64,000 bases of DNA from an uncultured Aquimarina sp. (GTDB lineage: Bacteria; Bacteroidota; Bacteroidia; Flavobacteriales; Flavobacteriaceae): contig NZ_CANLMP010000002.1 of the NCBI RefSeq assembly GCF_947492405.1, positions 1,054,001 through 1,118,000 on the forward strand, given 5' to 3'. A program made the translations under genes and the position numbers. Shown piece by piece: positions 17,801-25,930 of the stretch. Positions within the stretch are counted from its first letter, which is position 1. Every line of letters starts with the position of its first letter. The notes beneath the pieces were generated by a model. It ran no database searches and was not told where the DNA came from. It saw nothing but the letters and a program-made list of their open reading frames with translations.

Positions 17801-18580
17801 CTATCTTCCAGGGAAATCCGCTTTTCTTTTTTCCAAAAAAGCTGTTGTTCCTTCTTTAAAGTCTTCTGTTCCGAAACAATTACCGAATTCTTTAATTTCA
17901 GTTTTAAATCCATTAACACCATCTTCATAAGTTGCATTAATAGCATTAATAGCCGCTCCAATTGCTACCGAAGAATTTCGCATAATCTTACTAGCTAGTT
18001 TTTCTGCCAATGGCAACAACTCTTCTTGTGAAACTACGTGATTTACCAAACCGTAATTTAGCGCTTGATTAGCATCAATCATCCCGGCTGTCATAATCAT
18101 TTCCATAGCTCTACCCTTACCTACTAACTGCGGTAAACGTTGCGTACCACCATAGCCTGGAATTACACCTAGAGACACTTCTGGTAATCCCATTTTAGCA
18201 TTATCACTGGCTACTCTAAAATGTGCTGCCATAGCCAACTCTAATCCGCCACCTAATGCAAAACCATTAACGGCAGCAATTACTGGGGTGGACAAATTAG
18301 CTACAAAATCAAAAAGTAGCTCCTGCCCTTTCGCCGCTAGTTGACCTCCTTGATCAACAGAAAAATTAGCAAATTCACTAATATCAGCTCCAGCGACAAA
18401 TGCTTTTTCTCCGCTTCCTGTTACAATAATCACCTTAGTTTTAGCATCCTTGTTTGATACATCAAAAGCTTCGTGAAGTTCCTGAATAGTCTCCTTGTTA
18501 AGCGCATTTAATTTTGAAGGACGATTTATGGTAATTGTTGTTATACCACCATTATGAGATGTGAGAATATTACTATACAT
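17801..18580 (-). CDS. enoyl-CoA hydratase/isomerase (crotonase) family protein
   Basis: A 259-residue cytosolic enzyme. The oxyanion-hole segments are KAFVAGADISEF and GFALGGGLELAMAAHFR. Both catalytic-type glutamates are present, the first in GGGLELA and the second in LPEVSLGVIPGYGGTQRL, which favours true hydratase activity on trans-2-enoyl-CoA. The C-terminal KEGTTAFLEKRKADFPGR is typical of short-chain hydratases. It is the last gene of a leftward group with the DUF4177 and kinase genes and ends at a strong hairpin. Confidence 0.92.
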   Translation of the reverse strand: MYSNILTSHNGGITTITINRPSKLNALNKETIQELHEAFDVSNKDAKTKVIIVTGSGEKAFVAGADISEFANFSVDQGGQLAAKGQELLFDFVANLSTPVIAAVNGFALGGGLELAMAAHFRVASDNAKMGLPEVSLGVIPGYGGTQRLPQLVGKGRAMEMIMTAGMIDANQALNYGLVNHVVSQEELLPLAEKLASKIMRNSSVAIGAAINAINATYEDGVNGFKTEIKEFGNCFGTEDFKEGTTAFLEKRKADFPGR

Positions 18581-18599
18581 TTTCTATATTGTTTGTTTA

Positions 18600-18803
18600 T
18601 TATTTTAAATCTCGTTCGAAGTATAAATAAAAATACATTCCTGCACCAAAATCTTCAACATCCGTAGATACTAATCTCCATCCGTCTTTAGCATAAAAAT
18701 CTAATTTTTCCTGAATATCTTTAGAAGAAGATTTTAAGATATGTTCTTTATCTAACGTTAGTTTGGAATAATAAATCAACGATTCTAATTTATACTCTTT
18801 CAT
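18600..18803 (-). CDS. DUF4177-type small protein
   Basis: A 67-residue protein from ATG 18803 (a TTG at 18812 would add three residues). The core EKLDFYAKDGWRLVSTDVED matches the DUF4177 pattern of a helix, then GW-x-LV and a beta strand, ending in an aromatic strand (FYLYFERDLK). The function is unknown. It starts 13 bases after the kinase stop and ends 19 bases before the crotonase start, so the three are probably one transcript. Confidence 0.72.
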   Translation of the reverse strand: MKEYKLESLIYYSKLTLDKEHILKSSSKDIQEKLDFYAKDGWRLVSTDVEDFGAGMYFYLYFERDLK

Positions 18804-18816
18804 TTTTTTCAAGTGT

Positions 18817-20277
18817 TTACCGTTCTTTTGGAAATTTCACCTTAAAAACGGTTCCTTTCCCCTCCTGAGATGTAAAGGTAATACTTCCGTTATAGGTTTC
18901 CACAATATTTTTTACCATACCTAGCCCTAATCCCATACCACTACTCTTGGTGGTAAATTTTGGCTCGAAAATCATTTTCTTGTTTTCTTCGGTTATCCCC
19001 ACTCCATTATCTGCTACAGTAATAACAACATCTTCTTTTTCTTCAAAGACATTTACCATAATTTTAGGTGTTTGATCTTCTGATATTGCTTGTATCGCAT
19101 TCTTGACCAAGTTGGTTACCACTCTTATTAATTGTGTTCTATCAAACTTGGCAATAATCTCTTCCTTTTCTGAAGGAAAAACAATATAATCCTCATTAAA
19201 AATGTCTAACGCTAAGCCCACAATTTTCACCACATTTAATGTTTCGCTTTTCTGTGCCGGCATCTGTGCAAAATTAGAAAAAGCCGATGCAATCGAACTC
19301 ATAGTATCAATCTGCTGGATCAATGTGTCACTGTACTCTTTTACTTTTTGTTCGATATTGGGATCTTTAGGATCAAACTTTCGTTCGAAACTCTGAACCG
19401 TTAATCGCATCGGAGTCAGTGGATTTTTAATTTCATGTGCGACCTGTTTTGCCATTTCTCGCCAAGCCGCTTCACGCTCACTTTTAGCCAGCATCGCTGC
19501 ACTTTCTTCTAACTCATCGATCATACTATTATATGCATTTACCAATGAATAAATCTCATCACTAGAATCTCCTATCCTGATTCTCTTGTTACGTTTATCT
19601 AAGCGCGTCTGATCTATAGTGTCTGAGATTGTTTTAAGAGATCGTGTAATATATTTTGATAAAAAATATGCTAATACTATAGCAATTAGCAACATCAATA
19701 AATATACTTGACCAAGTCTTTTTAAAGATTCCCACAATTCTCTGGAAAAGAAATTATCATCTTCCAGATATGGTAAGTTAAGTATCGCTAGTGGTTTTGA
19801 TTTATAATCTTTAATATATGTATATGAGGATAAAAAGTGCTCTCCATTTTTCTCGGAAACTCCCAGGTATCGTTTTTCATATCCGCTACCTAAAGTATCA
19901 ATAATACGTTGACTTAACTGCTTATCAGTAGTATCATTTACAAAAGTTTCCTCTGATTTAACTAGTAATTTTCCAGATAAATCATAAATATTAACCGGTA
20001 GCGTATGCTCTTGAGAAATTTGAGAAATTCTTTTTTTCTCTCTAAAAATCAAAGCAACATTTTCTTCAGTTACAGGATAAGTTGTGCTTCTTAATGCATT
20101 ATTAATGGCAATTTTAATCCGCTCTTCTTTCCTTTCTAATCGCTCACGATGATAGTCTTCCGCCTCTTCTTTATATTGATACACTGTGATTGCAGCAACC
20201 AAGACAGAAGCTAACAAAACTAATACGGTCATGGAAATAAAAATCCTCGTTCTAAGGGAGAGTTTACTGAGCTTCAT
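18817..20277 (-). CDS. membrane sensor histidine kinase, NtrY-like
   Basis: A 486-residue inner-membrane kinase. Helix 1 lies at about 12-32, a periplasmic sensor at 33-190, helix 2 at 191-207, a HAMP domain to about 260, and the phospho-acceptor His281 in AHEIKNPLTPMRL. The ATPase has Asn393 (N box), DNGVG at 423-427 and GMGLGLG at 447-453. The HEIKNPLTP form is typical of NtrY-type kinases. No response regulator is adjacent, so it is an orphan in this window; its signal is unknown. Confidence 0.92.
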   Translation of the reverse strand: MKLSKLSLRTRIFISMTVLVLLASVLVAAITVYQYKEEAEDYHRERLERKEERIKIAINNALRSTTYPVTEENVALIFREKKRISQISQEHTLPVNIYDLSGKLLVKSEETFVNDTTDKQLSQRIIDTLGSGYEKRYLGVSEKNGEHFLSSYTYIKDYKSKPLAILNLPYLEDDNFFSRELWESLKRLGQVYLLMLLIAIVLAYFLSKYITRSLKTISDTIDQTRLDKRNKRIRIGDSSDEIYSLVNAYNSMIDELEESAAMLAKSEREAAWREMAKQVAHEIKNPLTPMRLTVQSFERKFDPKDPNIEQKVKEYSDTLIQQIDTMSSIASAFSNFAQMPAQKSETLNVVKIVGLALDIFNEDYIVFPSEKEEIIAKFDRTQLIRVVTNLVKNAIQAISEDQTPKIMVNVFEEKEDVVITVADNGVGITEENKKMIFEPKFTTKSSGMGLGLGMVKNIVETYNGSITFTSQEGKGTVFKVKFPKER

Positions 20278-20391
20278 AGTATTCTTTGAAACGTAAATAT
20301 AGCAAATATCACACCAAAACAGTCTTTAAAAGAAACCTAGAGTATACATACCCTTCTTCCTTTTATTTAGGTGGAATTGGTTAAATTTACT

Positions 20392-20399
20392 TAGTTTTG
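20392..20399 (+). promoter_or_regulatory. putative -7 box of the ABC ATPase gene
   Basis: TAGTTTTG fits TAnnTTTG and ends only 5 bases before the ATG at 20405, which would make the message leaderless or nearly so. No -33 TTG is found at normal spacing, so support is moderate. Confidence 0.35.
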
Positions 20400-20404
20400 A
20401 ATCT

Positions 20405-22093
20405 ATGGTCAATGACGCTTTACTTTCTGTTAAAAATATAAATGTCTCTTTTTCTTCTGAGGAAAAGGAAATGCAAGTATTGTATGATATTTCATTTGAT
20501 ATTAATTCTGATGAAATCTTAGGTGTTGTGGGAGAATCCGGAAGTGGTAAATCGGTAACCTCCTTAGCCATTATGGGATTACTTCCATCCAATACAGCAA
20601 AAGTATCTGGGCAAATCATATATAATAATCATTCTCTGTTTGATTTGGATACTAAAACATTAAGATCTATTCGAGGTAACGAAATTGCTATGATTTTTCA
20701 GGAACCTATGAGTTCTCTTAATCCTTCTATGAAGTGTGGTAAACAGGTTATAGAGATTTTATTACAGCATACGGATTTCTCAAAGTCTGAAGCCAAGGAA
20801 GAAGTATTATCATTATTTAAGAAAGTAAAACTTCCTGACAGTATTCGCGCTTATAATTCTTATCCTCATGAACTAAGTGGTGGTCAAAAGCAACGAATCA
20901 TGATTGCTATGGCAATTGCCTGTAAACCTAAACTACTTATTGCGGATGAACCTACAACAGCATTAGACGTTACCGTTCAAAAAGAAATTATTAGCCTCCT
21001 TAAAGATCTACAGAAAGAATATAAAATGAGTATTCTCTTCATTTCTCACGACTTATCCTTAGTATCGGAAATTGCAGATAAGGTTTTAGTAGTTTATCAA
21101 GGTAAAATGGTAGAATATGGAACTACATCAGAAATTTTTAATAATCCTCAAAAAGAATATACCAAAGCATTAATTTATGCTAGACCATCATTGGATGTTA
21201 GATTCAAAAACCTACCAACTATAGAAGATTATCTCACTGATCAAAAAGCTGAGAGAGCAATTGTCACCAAATCACAAAGAGAACTCCACCACAAAGAATT
21301 ATACAGCAAATCTCCTTTATTAGAAGTGAGAAATGTAGAAAAAACCTTTTTTTCTAAAGTGGGGTTATTTGGTAAAAAGGAATTTAAAGCTGTAGATGGG
21401 GTAAGTTTCAAACTGTATGAAGGGGAAACCTTGGGACTAGTAGGAGAATCCGGATGTGGTAAATCTACTTTAGGAAATACAATTCTACAATTAGATAAAG
21501 CTAATAGCGGCGAAATTTTATACAAAGGTCAAGACATAACAAAAATTTCTTCTTCGGAAATTAGAAGTTTAAGAAAAGAGATTCAGTTAATATTTCAAGA
21601 TCCATTTGCATCTCTTAATCCACGTTTAACAATTGGTAAAGCAATTATGGAACCCATGAAGGCTCATAATCTTTATGATAATAACGCGGAGCGAAAAGAA
21701 AGAACCATTAATCTATTAGAAAGAGTTGGATTAGATCCTTCATATTTTAATAGATATCCTCATGAATTTAGTGGAGGACAACGTCAACGAATCGGAATTG
21801 CAAGAACCATTGCACTCCAACCAAAACTAATTATCTGCGATGAATCTGTAAGCGCCTTGGACATATCTGTTCAAGCACAAGTTTTGAATTTATTGAATGA
21901 GCTAAAAGAAAAGTTCGGATTTACTTATATTTTTATATCTCATGATTTGGCTGTAGTAAAATATATGTCGGATCAGTTATTAGTTATGAATCAAGGTAAA
22001 ATTGAAGAACAAGGAGATGCGGACAACATCTACGCAAACCCAAAGAAGGAATACACTAAAAAACTAATCAATGCCATCCCCAAAGGTATATAA
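20405..22093 (+). CDS. peptide-type ABC transporter ATPase with two fused nucleotide-binding domains
   Basis: A 562-residue protein with two complete ATPase modules in tandem, like E. coli YejF or a DppD-DppF fusion. Module 1 has Walker A GESGSGKS near 41-48, LSGGQKQR, and ADEPTTALD. Module 2 has GESGCGKS, FSGGQRQR and CDESVSALD. Both carry the oppA-type C-terminal extension (NPQKEYTKALI, NPKKEYTKKLI). It should energise oligopeptide or similar import, but no permease or binding protein is adjacent. It diverges from the sensor kinase with about 127 bases between starts. Confidence 0.93.
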   Translation: MVNDALLSVKNINVSFSSEEKEMQVLYDISFDINSDEILGVVGESGSGKSVTSLAIMGLLPSNTAKVSGQIIYNNHSLFDLDTKTLRSIRGNEIAMIFQEPMSSLNPSMKCGKQVIEILLQHTDFSKSEAKEEVLSLFKKVKLPDSIRAYNSYPHELSGGQKQRIMIAMAIACKPKLLIADEPTTALDVTVQKEIISLLKDLQKEYKMSILFISHDLSLVSEIADKVLVVYQGKMVEYGTTSEIFNNPQKEYTKALIYARPSLDVRFKNLPTIEDYLTDQKAERAIVTKSQRELHHKELYSKSPLLEVRNVEKTFFSKVGLFGKKEFKAVDGVSFKLYEGETLGLVGESGCGKSTLGNTILQLDKANSGEILYKGQDITKISSSEIRSLRKEIQLIFQDPFASLNPRLTIGKAIMEPMKAHNLYDNNAERKERTINLLERVGLDPSYFNRYPHEFSGGQRQRIGIARTIALQPKLIICDESVSALDISVQAQVLNLLNELKEKFGFTYIFISHDLAVVKYMSDQLLVMNQGKIEEQGDADNIYANPKKEYTKKLINAIPKGI

Positions 22094-22283
22094 AGTAAAT
22101 CAACGTTTTATAAAACCTGTTTCTATTATTAATTCTTTTACATTTAAAGTTTCTGCCTACATAGAATTTTCTATTTAACATCTCTTTTATCAAAACCTAT
22201 CTGAGCTTCATAGATGAGTTTTTTCGTTTTAATGTTTACCTCTTTCTAAAAGATTACACTAATCATAAACTTTAAAACTTAAT

Positions 22284-22802
22284 ATGATGAAAACAACAGT
22301 GAAATTTTTAACGTACATAATGATGACTTTTGCATTAGTATTAACAATCTCTTGTGATGGAGAAGATGGAATGAACGGTGCAGAAGGACCACAAGGGCCT
22401 GCAGGACAAGATGGTAATGCAAATGTTATTGTAAAAACAATTGATGAAGTAATATGGACTTCTGGAGATTATTTAGGTGCTCCGGCAAATGAATTCGTAA
22501 TAACCGATACCGATATTGATCAAAACGCGTTGGACAACTCATTGATTTTAGTGTATTTTGAATTGTTCGACGATGGAATATGGCATCCAATGACGCTTAA
22601 CTTCCCAGTTGCTGATGGATCTGATCAAGTGATTACCTTTTCGTATACTTTGAATGCATTAACAATATATTCTCTTTCATCTGGCGGGGAACTAAATGCC
22701 GGAATCACAAAACTGAAGTATTTTATAATTGAAGGTACTGACACCAGTTCAATTAATTTTAGTAGTTATGAAGATCTTCAATCTCACTATGGTCTTGATT
22801 AG
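22284..22802 (+). CDS. lipoprotein with a short collagen-like segment
   Basis: A 172-residue precursor. The signal peptide ends LVLTISC, a good lipobox, so the mature protein begins at Cys with an acidic DGEDGMNGAEG run. This is followed by about six Gly-X-Y triplets (GPQGPAGQDG). The rest is beta-rich with no known catalytic motif. Similar short lipoproteins are common in Flavobacteriaceae and are probably surface or periplasmic structural proteins. It is monocistronic, with a terminator 74 bases downstream. Confidence 0.78.
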   Translation: MMKTTVKFLTYIMMTFALVLTISCDGEDGMNGAEGPQGPAGQDGNANVIVKTIDEVIWTSGDYLGAPANEFVITDTDIDQNALDNSLILVYFELFDDGIWHPMTLNFPVADGSDQVITFSYTLNALTIYSLSSGGELNAGITKLKYFIIEGTDTSSINFSSYEDLQSHYGLD

Positions 22803-22875
22803 GGGACTCTTTATATGTGTATTTCAAAAGCGACACCTAGTTAAAACCAAATCAGTTTTATAAACAAAACTCAAC

Positions 22876-22911
22876 AGGCTCTTTGGCATAATACCAAAGA
22901 GCCTACTTTTT
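22876..22911 (+). terminator. intrinsic terminator after the collagen-like lipoprotein gene
   Basis: AGGCTCTTTGG (22876-22886) pairs perfectly with CCAAAGAGCCT (22894-22904) across a 7-base loop, followed by ACTTTTT. This is a standard Rho-independent terminator for the plus strand. Confidence 0.85.
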
Positions 22912-22989
22912 AGAATTAACTTCAAATTAATTTTTACACAAGCGTCCTATTTTGTAGTTTTAGAACACAAATTATAAATCAACTCACCA

Positions 22990-24126
22990 ATGGGAATTTT
23001 TGACGAAATAAAAAAGAAGCTTAGTAATGAATTTATAGATATTGTAGAATGGTTAGACAATACAAAGGATACCATTGTACATAGATTCGAACGCTATCAA
23101 AACGAAATAAAAAATGGTGCTCAGTTAATAGTTAGAGAAGGGCAAACAGCTGTTTTTATTAATGAAGGTCAATTAGCGGATGTATTCGAACCTGGAACAT
23201 ATACATTAAACACTCAAAATTTACCAATTTTAACAACATTAAAAGGTTGGAAATATGGATTTAACAGCCCTTTTAAGGCAGAAATTTATTTTGTAAACAC
23301 CCATTTATTTACCGATGAAAAATGGGGAACTAAAAACCCAATAACGCTTAATGATGATCGCTTTGGATTGGTAGAAATTAGAGCCTTTGGGACCTATGCC
23401 TTTAAAGTTAATGATCCCGGGAAATTTATCATTGATATTGTTGGTACAGATGCTAATTTCACAAGTTTTGAAATTAACGAACATCTTAAAAGTTTAATTT
23501 CTACTCGTTTTACAGATACTGTAGGAGAAGCTAACTTTCCTATAGAATTATATGCTGCTAATACTACTGAATTATCTGAAACTTGTAAGGAAGTAATGCA
23601 GCCAGAATTTAACTCTGTAGGTATTTCTTTAGAAAAATTCTTTATCGAAAATGTTTCAATGCCTGAAGATTTGAAAAAAGAAATTTTCGAATATAGTAGA
23701 ATTGACAAGCTTGATCTTGATAAATTAACGAAGTTTAAAACAGCTAAAGCTATTGAAGCAGCAGCGGCTAATGAAGGCGGTACTGCTGGTGCAGGAATGG
23801 GAATGGGAATGGGTTTTGTACTTGCTCAACAAATGGGCGGTATGATGAATCCTATGGCTACTCAACAACAAGCACAACCTCAGCAAACTTCTCCTGTAGC
23901 TCCTCCACCAATGCCAGTTCAGGTTCAGTATTTCTATGCTTCTAATGGTCAGCAAGCTGGTCCTGTATCTTTTGATCAATTAAAAGCATTATTTGCGAAT
24001 AGAACGGTCAATAAAGATTCTTTAGTCTGGAAACAAGGAATGGCAAATTGGACGGCTATTAAAGATGTAGAAGAGTTAAAATCATTCTTAGGTGGAAGTA
24101 CGCCTCCTCCGTTACCTAGGGCGTAA
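22990..24126 (+). CDS. SPFH-domain (YdjI-like) protein with C-terminal GYF_2 domain
   Basis: A 378-residue protein. The first 250 residues match the YdjI type of SPFH/band-7 proteins (NGAQLIVREGQTAVFINEG, FEPGTYTLNTQNLP). A Gly/Met/Gln/Pro-rich linker follows at about 255-310. The end (about 312-370) is a GYF_2/DUF4339 domain: an FYASNGQQAGPVSFDQL opening and LVWKQGMANWTAI. No membrane helix is evident, so membrane contact would be peripheral. In Bacillus, ydjI sits with pspA and the zinc-ribbon gene ydjG; here a zinc-ribbon membrane protein follows too. A membrane-stress scaffold is the likely role. Confidence 0.85.
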   Translation: MGIFDEIKKKLSNEFIDIVEWLDNTKDTIVHRFERYQNEIKNGAQLIVREGQTAVFINEGQLADVFEPGTYTLNTQNLPILTTLKGWKYGFNSPFKAEIYFVNTHLFTDEKWGTKNPITLNDDRFGLVEIRAFGTYAFKVNDPGKFIIDIVGTDANFTSFEINEHLKSLISTRFTDTVGEANFPIELYAANTTELSETCKEVMQPEFNSVGISLEKFFIENVSMPEDLKKEIFEYSRIDKLDLDKLTKFKTAKAIEAAAANEGGTAGAGMGMGMGFVLAQQMGGMMNPMATQQQAQPQQTSPVAPPPMPVQVQYFYASNGQQAGPVSFDQLKALFANRTVNKDSLVWKQGMANWTAIKDVEELKSFLGGSTPPPLPRA

Positions 24127-24156
24127 AAAATATCGTGCTAATAAAAATAATCTCAT

Positions 24157-24214
24157 CACTGAATTAAAAATTCAGTGCAAGCTCTAACCTTCTTCCATTT
24201 TAGATGGGAGAAGG
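24157..24214 (+). promoter_or_regulatory. two consecutive hairpins between the SPFH and zinc-ribbon genes
   Basis: Hairpin 1: CACTGAATT (24157-24165) with AATTCAGTG (24169-24177). Hairpin 2: CCTTCTTCCAT (24188-24198) with ATGGGAGAAGG (24204-24214), 11 pairs including one G-U. Neither is followed by a long T-run, so they may attenuate rather than end transcription, or protect the upstream message end. Confidence 0.5.
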
Positions 24215-24251
24215 AACTATTTTGTAAAACTTTTAGTATTATAATTCCTAC

Positions 24252-25367
24252 ATGGAAGAAGAAAAAAAAGCCTTTTCTGAACAAAAAAAATCTTGTGTTA
24301 ATTGTGGTGCCGAACTAACCTATAAACCCGGAACTACTCAGATTACCTGTGATTACTGTGGTCATGAGGAAACTATTATACAGCAGGAAGATGGTTTTAA
24401 AGAATTAGAATTAAAACCGTATCTAGATGAAATGGGGTCTCTTTCTCATTCTGAAGAGATTATGATGCTCCATTGTAAGAATTGTGGCGCAAACCAGCAT
24501 GTAGAAGAAAATTATAAATCACTGCACTGTGTATATTGCACAATGCCTCTTATCGTGGAAGATGCTTACAAAGAAGATTGGATTCTTCCTGGAGCTGTTT
24601 TGCCATTTCAATTTGATCAAAAAAAATCGCATCAAATATTTTCTAAATGGGTAAAAGGGTTGTGGTTTGCACCTAATAACCTTCAAAAAGCTGCTTTAGA
24701 TCCGGAGCATACCAAAGGTTTATATCTGCCATATTGGACATTTGATGCACAACTATATGCAACTTATACGGGACAACGAGGAGATTATTATTATGTAAGT
24801 GTACCTTATACTACTACTGTAAACGGAAAATCCGTACAGAGGACCAGACAGGAACGAAGAACACGATGGACTCCTGCTAGTGGTAACATTAGCGGTTTTG
24901 TAGATGATACCTTAATAAAAGCGTCTCATCAGCGTAAAAATCCAATACCTTCTAAAATTGCTCATTGGAATCTTCAGGTTTTAGAACCATTCAATACTAG
25001 TTATTTGGCTGGTTTTGTTACTGAAAAATATACGATACCTTTAAAAGATGGCCATTTATCTTCTACGCAAGAAGCTGAAAGAATTGCACGCTCTTGGGCA
25101 CGTCATGATATTGGTGGTGATACACAACGAGTACATTCTATTAATATGAGTTTATCAGAAGAAACCTTTAAACATATCTTACTTCCGGTTTATATCAGCG
25201 CTTATAAATATAATGGGAAAAAATACAATTTCTTTGTCAATGGGCAAACAGGAAAAATCTCTGGAAAAAGACCCTATTCTTTTTGGAAAATATTTTTCTT
25301 TAGCCTCTTTATTATTGCTATAATTGTTCTGATTATCTGGTTATCAAACACCTATGGAAATCAATAA
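24252..25367 (+). CDS. zinc-ribbon membrane protein (YdjG-like)
   Basis: A 371-residue protein with two N-terminal zinc ribbons, C15/C18/C33/C36 and C75/C78/C93/C96. A middle domain has repeated Trp and Tyr residues (KGLYLPYWTFDAQLYATYTGQRG), and one membrane helix lies near 345-366. The TTG-like alternatives are not needed, as ATG 24252 precedes the first ribbon directly. It follows the SPFH gene by 125 bases with hairpins between. By analogy with the Bacillus ydjFGHI (PspA) cluster, it may anchor the SPFH protein at the membrane; that is inference. Confidence 0.82.
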   Translation: MEEEKKAFSEQKKSCVNCGAELTYKPGTTQITCDYCGHEETIIQQEDGFKELELKPYLDEMGSLSHSEEIMMLHCKNCGANQHVEENYKSLHCVYCTMPLIVEDAYKEDWILPGAVLPFQFDQKKSHQIFSKWVKGLWFAPNNLQKAALDPEHTKGLYLPYWTFDAQLYATYTGQRGDYYYVSVPYTTTVNGKSVQRTRQERRTRWTPASGNISGFVDDTLIKASHQRKNPIPSKIAHWNLQVLEPFNTSYLAGFVTEKYTIPLKDGHLSSTQEAERIARSWARHDIGGDTQRVHSINMSLSEETFKHILLPVYISAYKYNGKKYNFFVNGQTGKISGKRPYSFWKIFFFSLFIIAIIVLIIWLSNTYGNQ

Positions 25368-25373
25368 TAAAAA

Positions 25374-25865
25374 CTAATTTCTAGATGTAAAACTAATTAT
25401 TTGGTAAGCTGTCTTACTACTATTTTGACATAAAACCTCTAACACTACAAGATTAATCTCCTGATGTACATTAGTATTTTTTTGTAATGCTTCAAAATCT
25501 CTTAGCTGATTTTTAGTAAGTCCAAAAAGAGTTTCTTGTTCGGATGAGATCATATTAACAATACCTGAGCCTGCCCCAATAACTTTTTTGACTTTTACGT
25601 TGGCCGCACCCGCGAATGAAACTCCACAAACAGACTTGTTTTTATAAAAACCGACAACAGTACCAGTAAGACGTACTGTATTTGGAGCTATTTGACTATC
25701 TGCAATAACATCTAATTTAGTTATTTCATTATCTCCTATATCACCAAACTTCGGCTTCTCTACTTTTGGCTTATTCGTATTACTCTTTTCTTTTTCCTGA
25801 GCAATACTATTTGATTTACAAGAAAATAAAATTATAATTAAGCCTATGTACATTAGTTTATTCAT
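25374..25865 (-). CDS. hypothetical lipoprotein, 163 aa
   Basis: The start at ATG 25865 gives MNKLMYIGLIIILFSC, a signal peptide with lipobox LFSC. A longer frame from 25916 would run through a terminator and is rejected. The mature part begins with a charged Lys/Pro linker, then a beta-rich domain with NTVRLTGTVVGFYKNKSVCG. Its family is not recognised. It converges on the zinc-ribbon gene with 6 bases between stops. Confidence 0.72.
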   Translation of the reverse strand: MNKLMYIGLIIILFSCKSNSIAQEKEKSNTNKPKVEKPKFGDIGDNEITKLDVIADSQIAPNTVRLTGTVVGFYKNKSVCGVSFAGAANVKVKKVIGAGSGIVNMISSEQETLFGLTKNQLRDFEALQKNTNVHQEINLVVLEVLCQNSSKTAYQIISFTSRN

Positions 25866-25879
25866 AATATCTTTAAAAT

Positions 25880-25913
25880 AAAAAAAGGAGTTAATTAAAT
25901 CAACTCCCTTTTT
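25880..25913 (-). terminator. intrinsic terminator after the T9SS-cargo gene
   Basis: GGAGTT (25887-25892) pairs with AACTCC (25902-25907) across a 9-base loop. On the minus strand it is followed by seven Ts, and on the plus strand by five Ts. It ends the leftward 25931-29641 transcript and sits just before the next lipoprotein gene. Confidence 0.75.
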
Positions 25914-25930
25914 CATAATTAATTGTTATT

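Noticed and set aside
25866..25916. Longer start for the 163-aa lipoprotein
   Set aside because: It would be read through a terminator hairpin and would bury the signal peptide.
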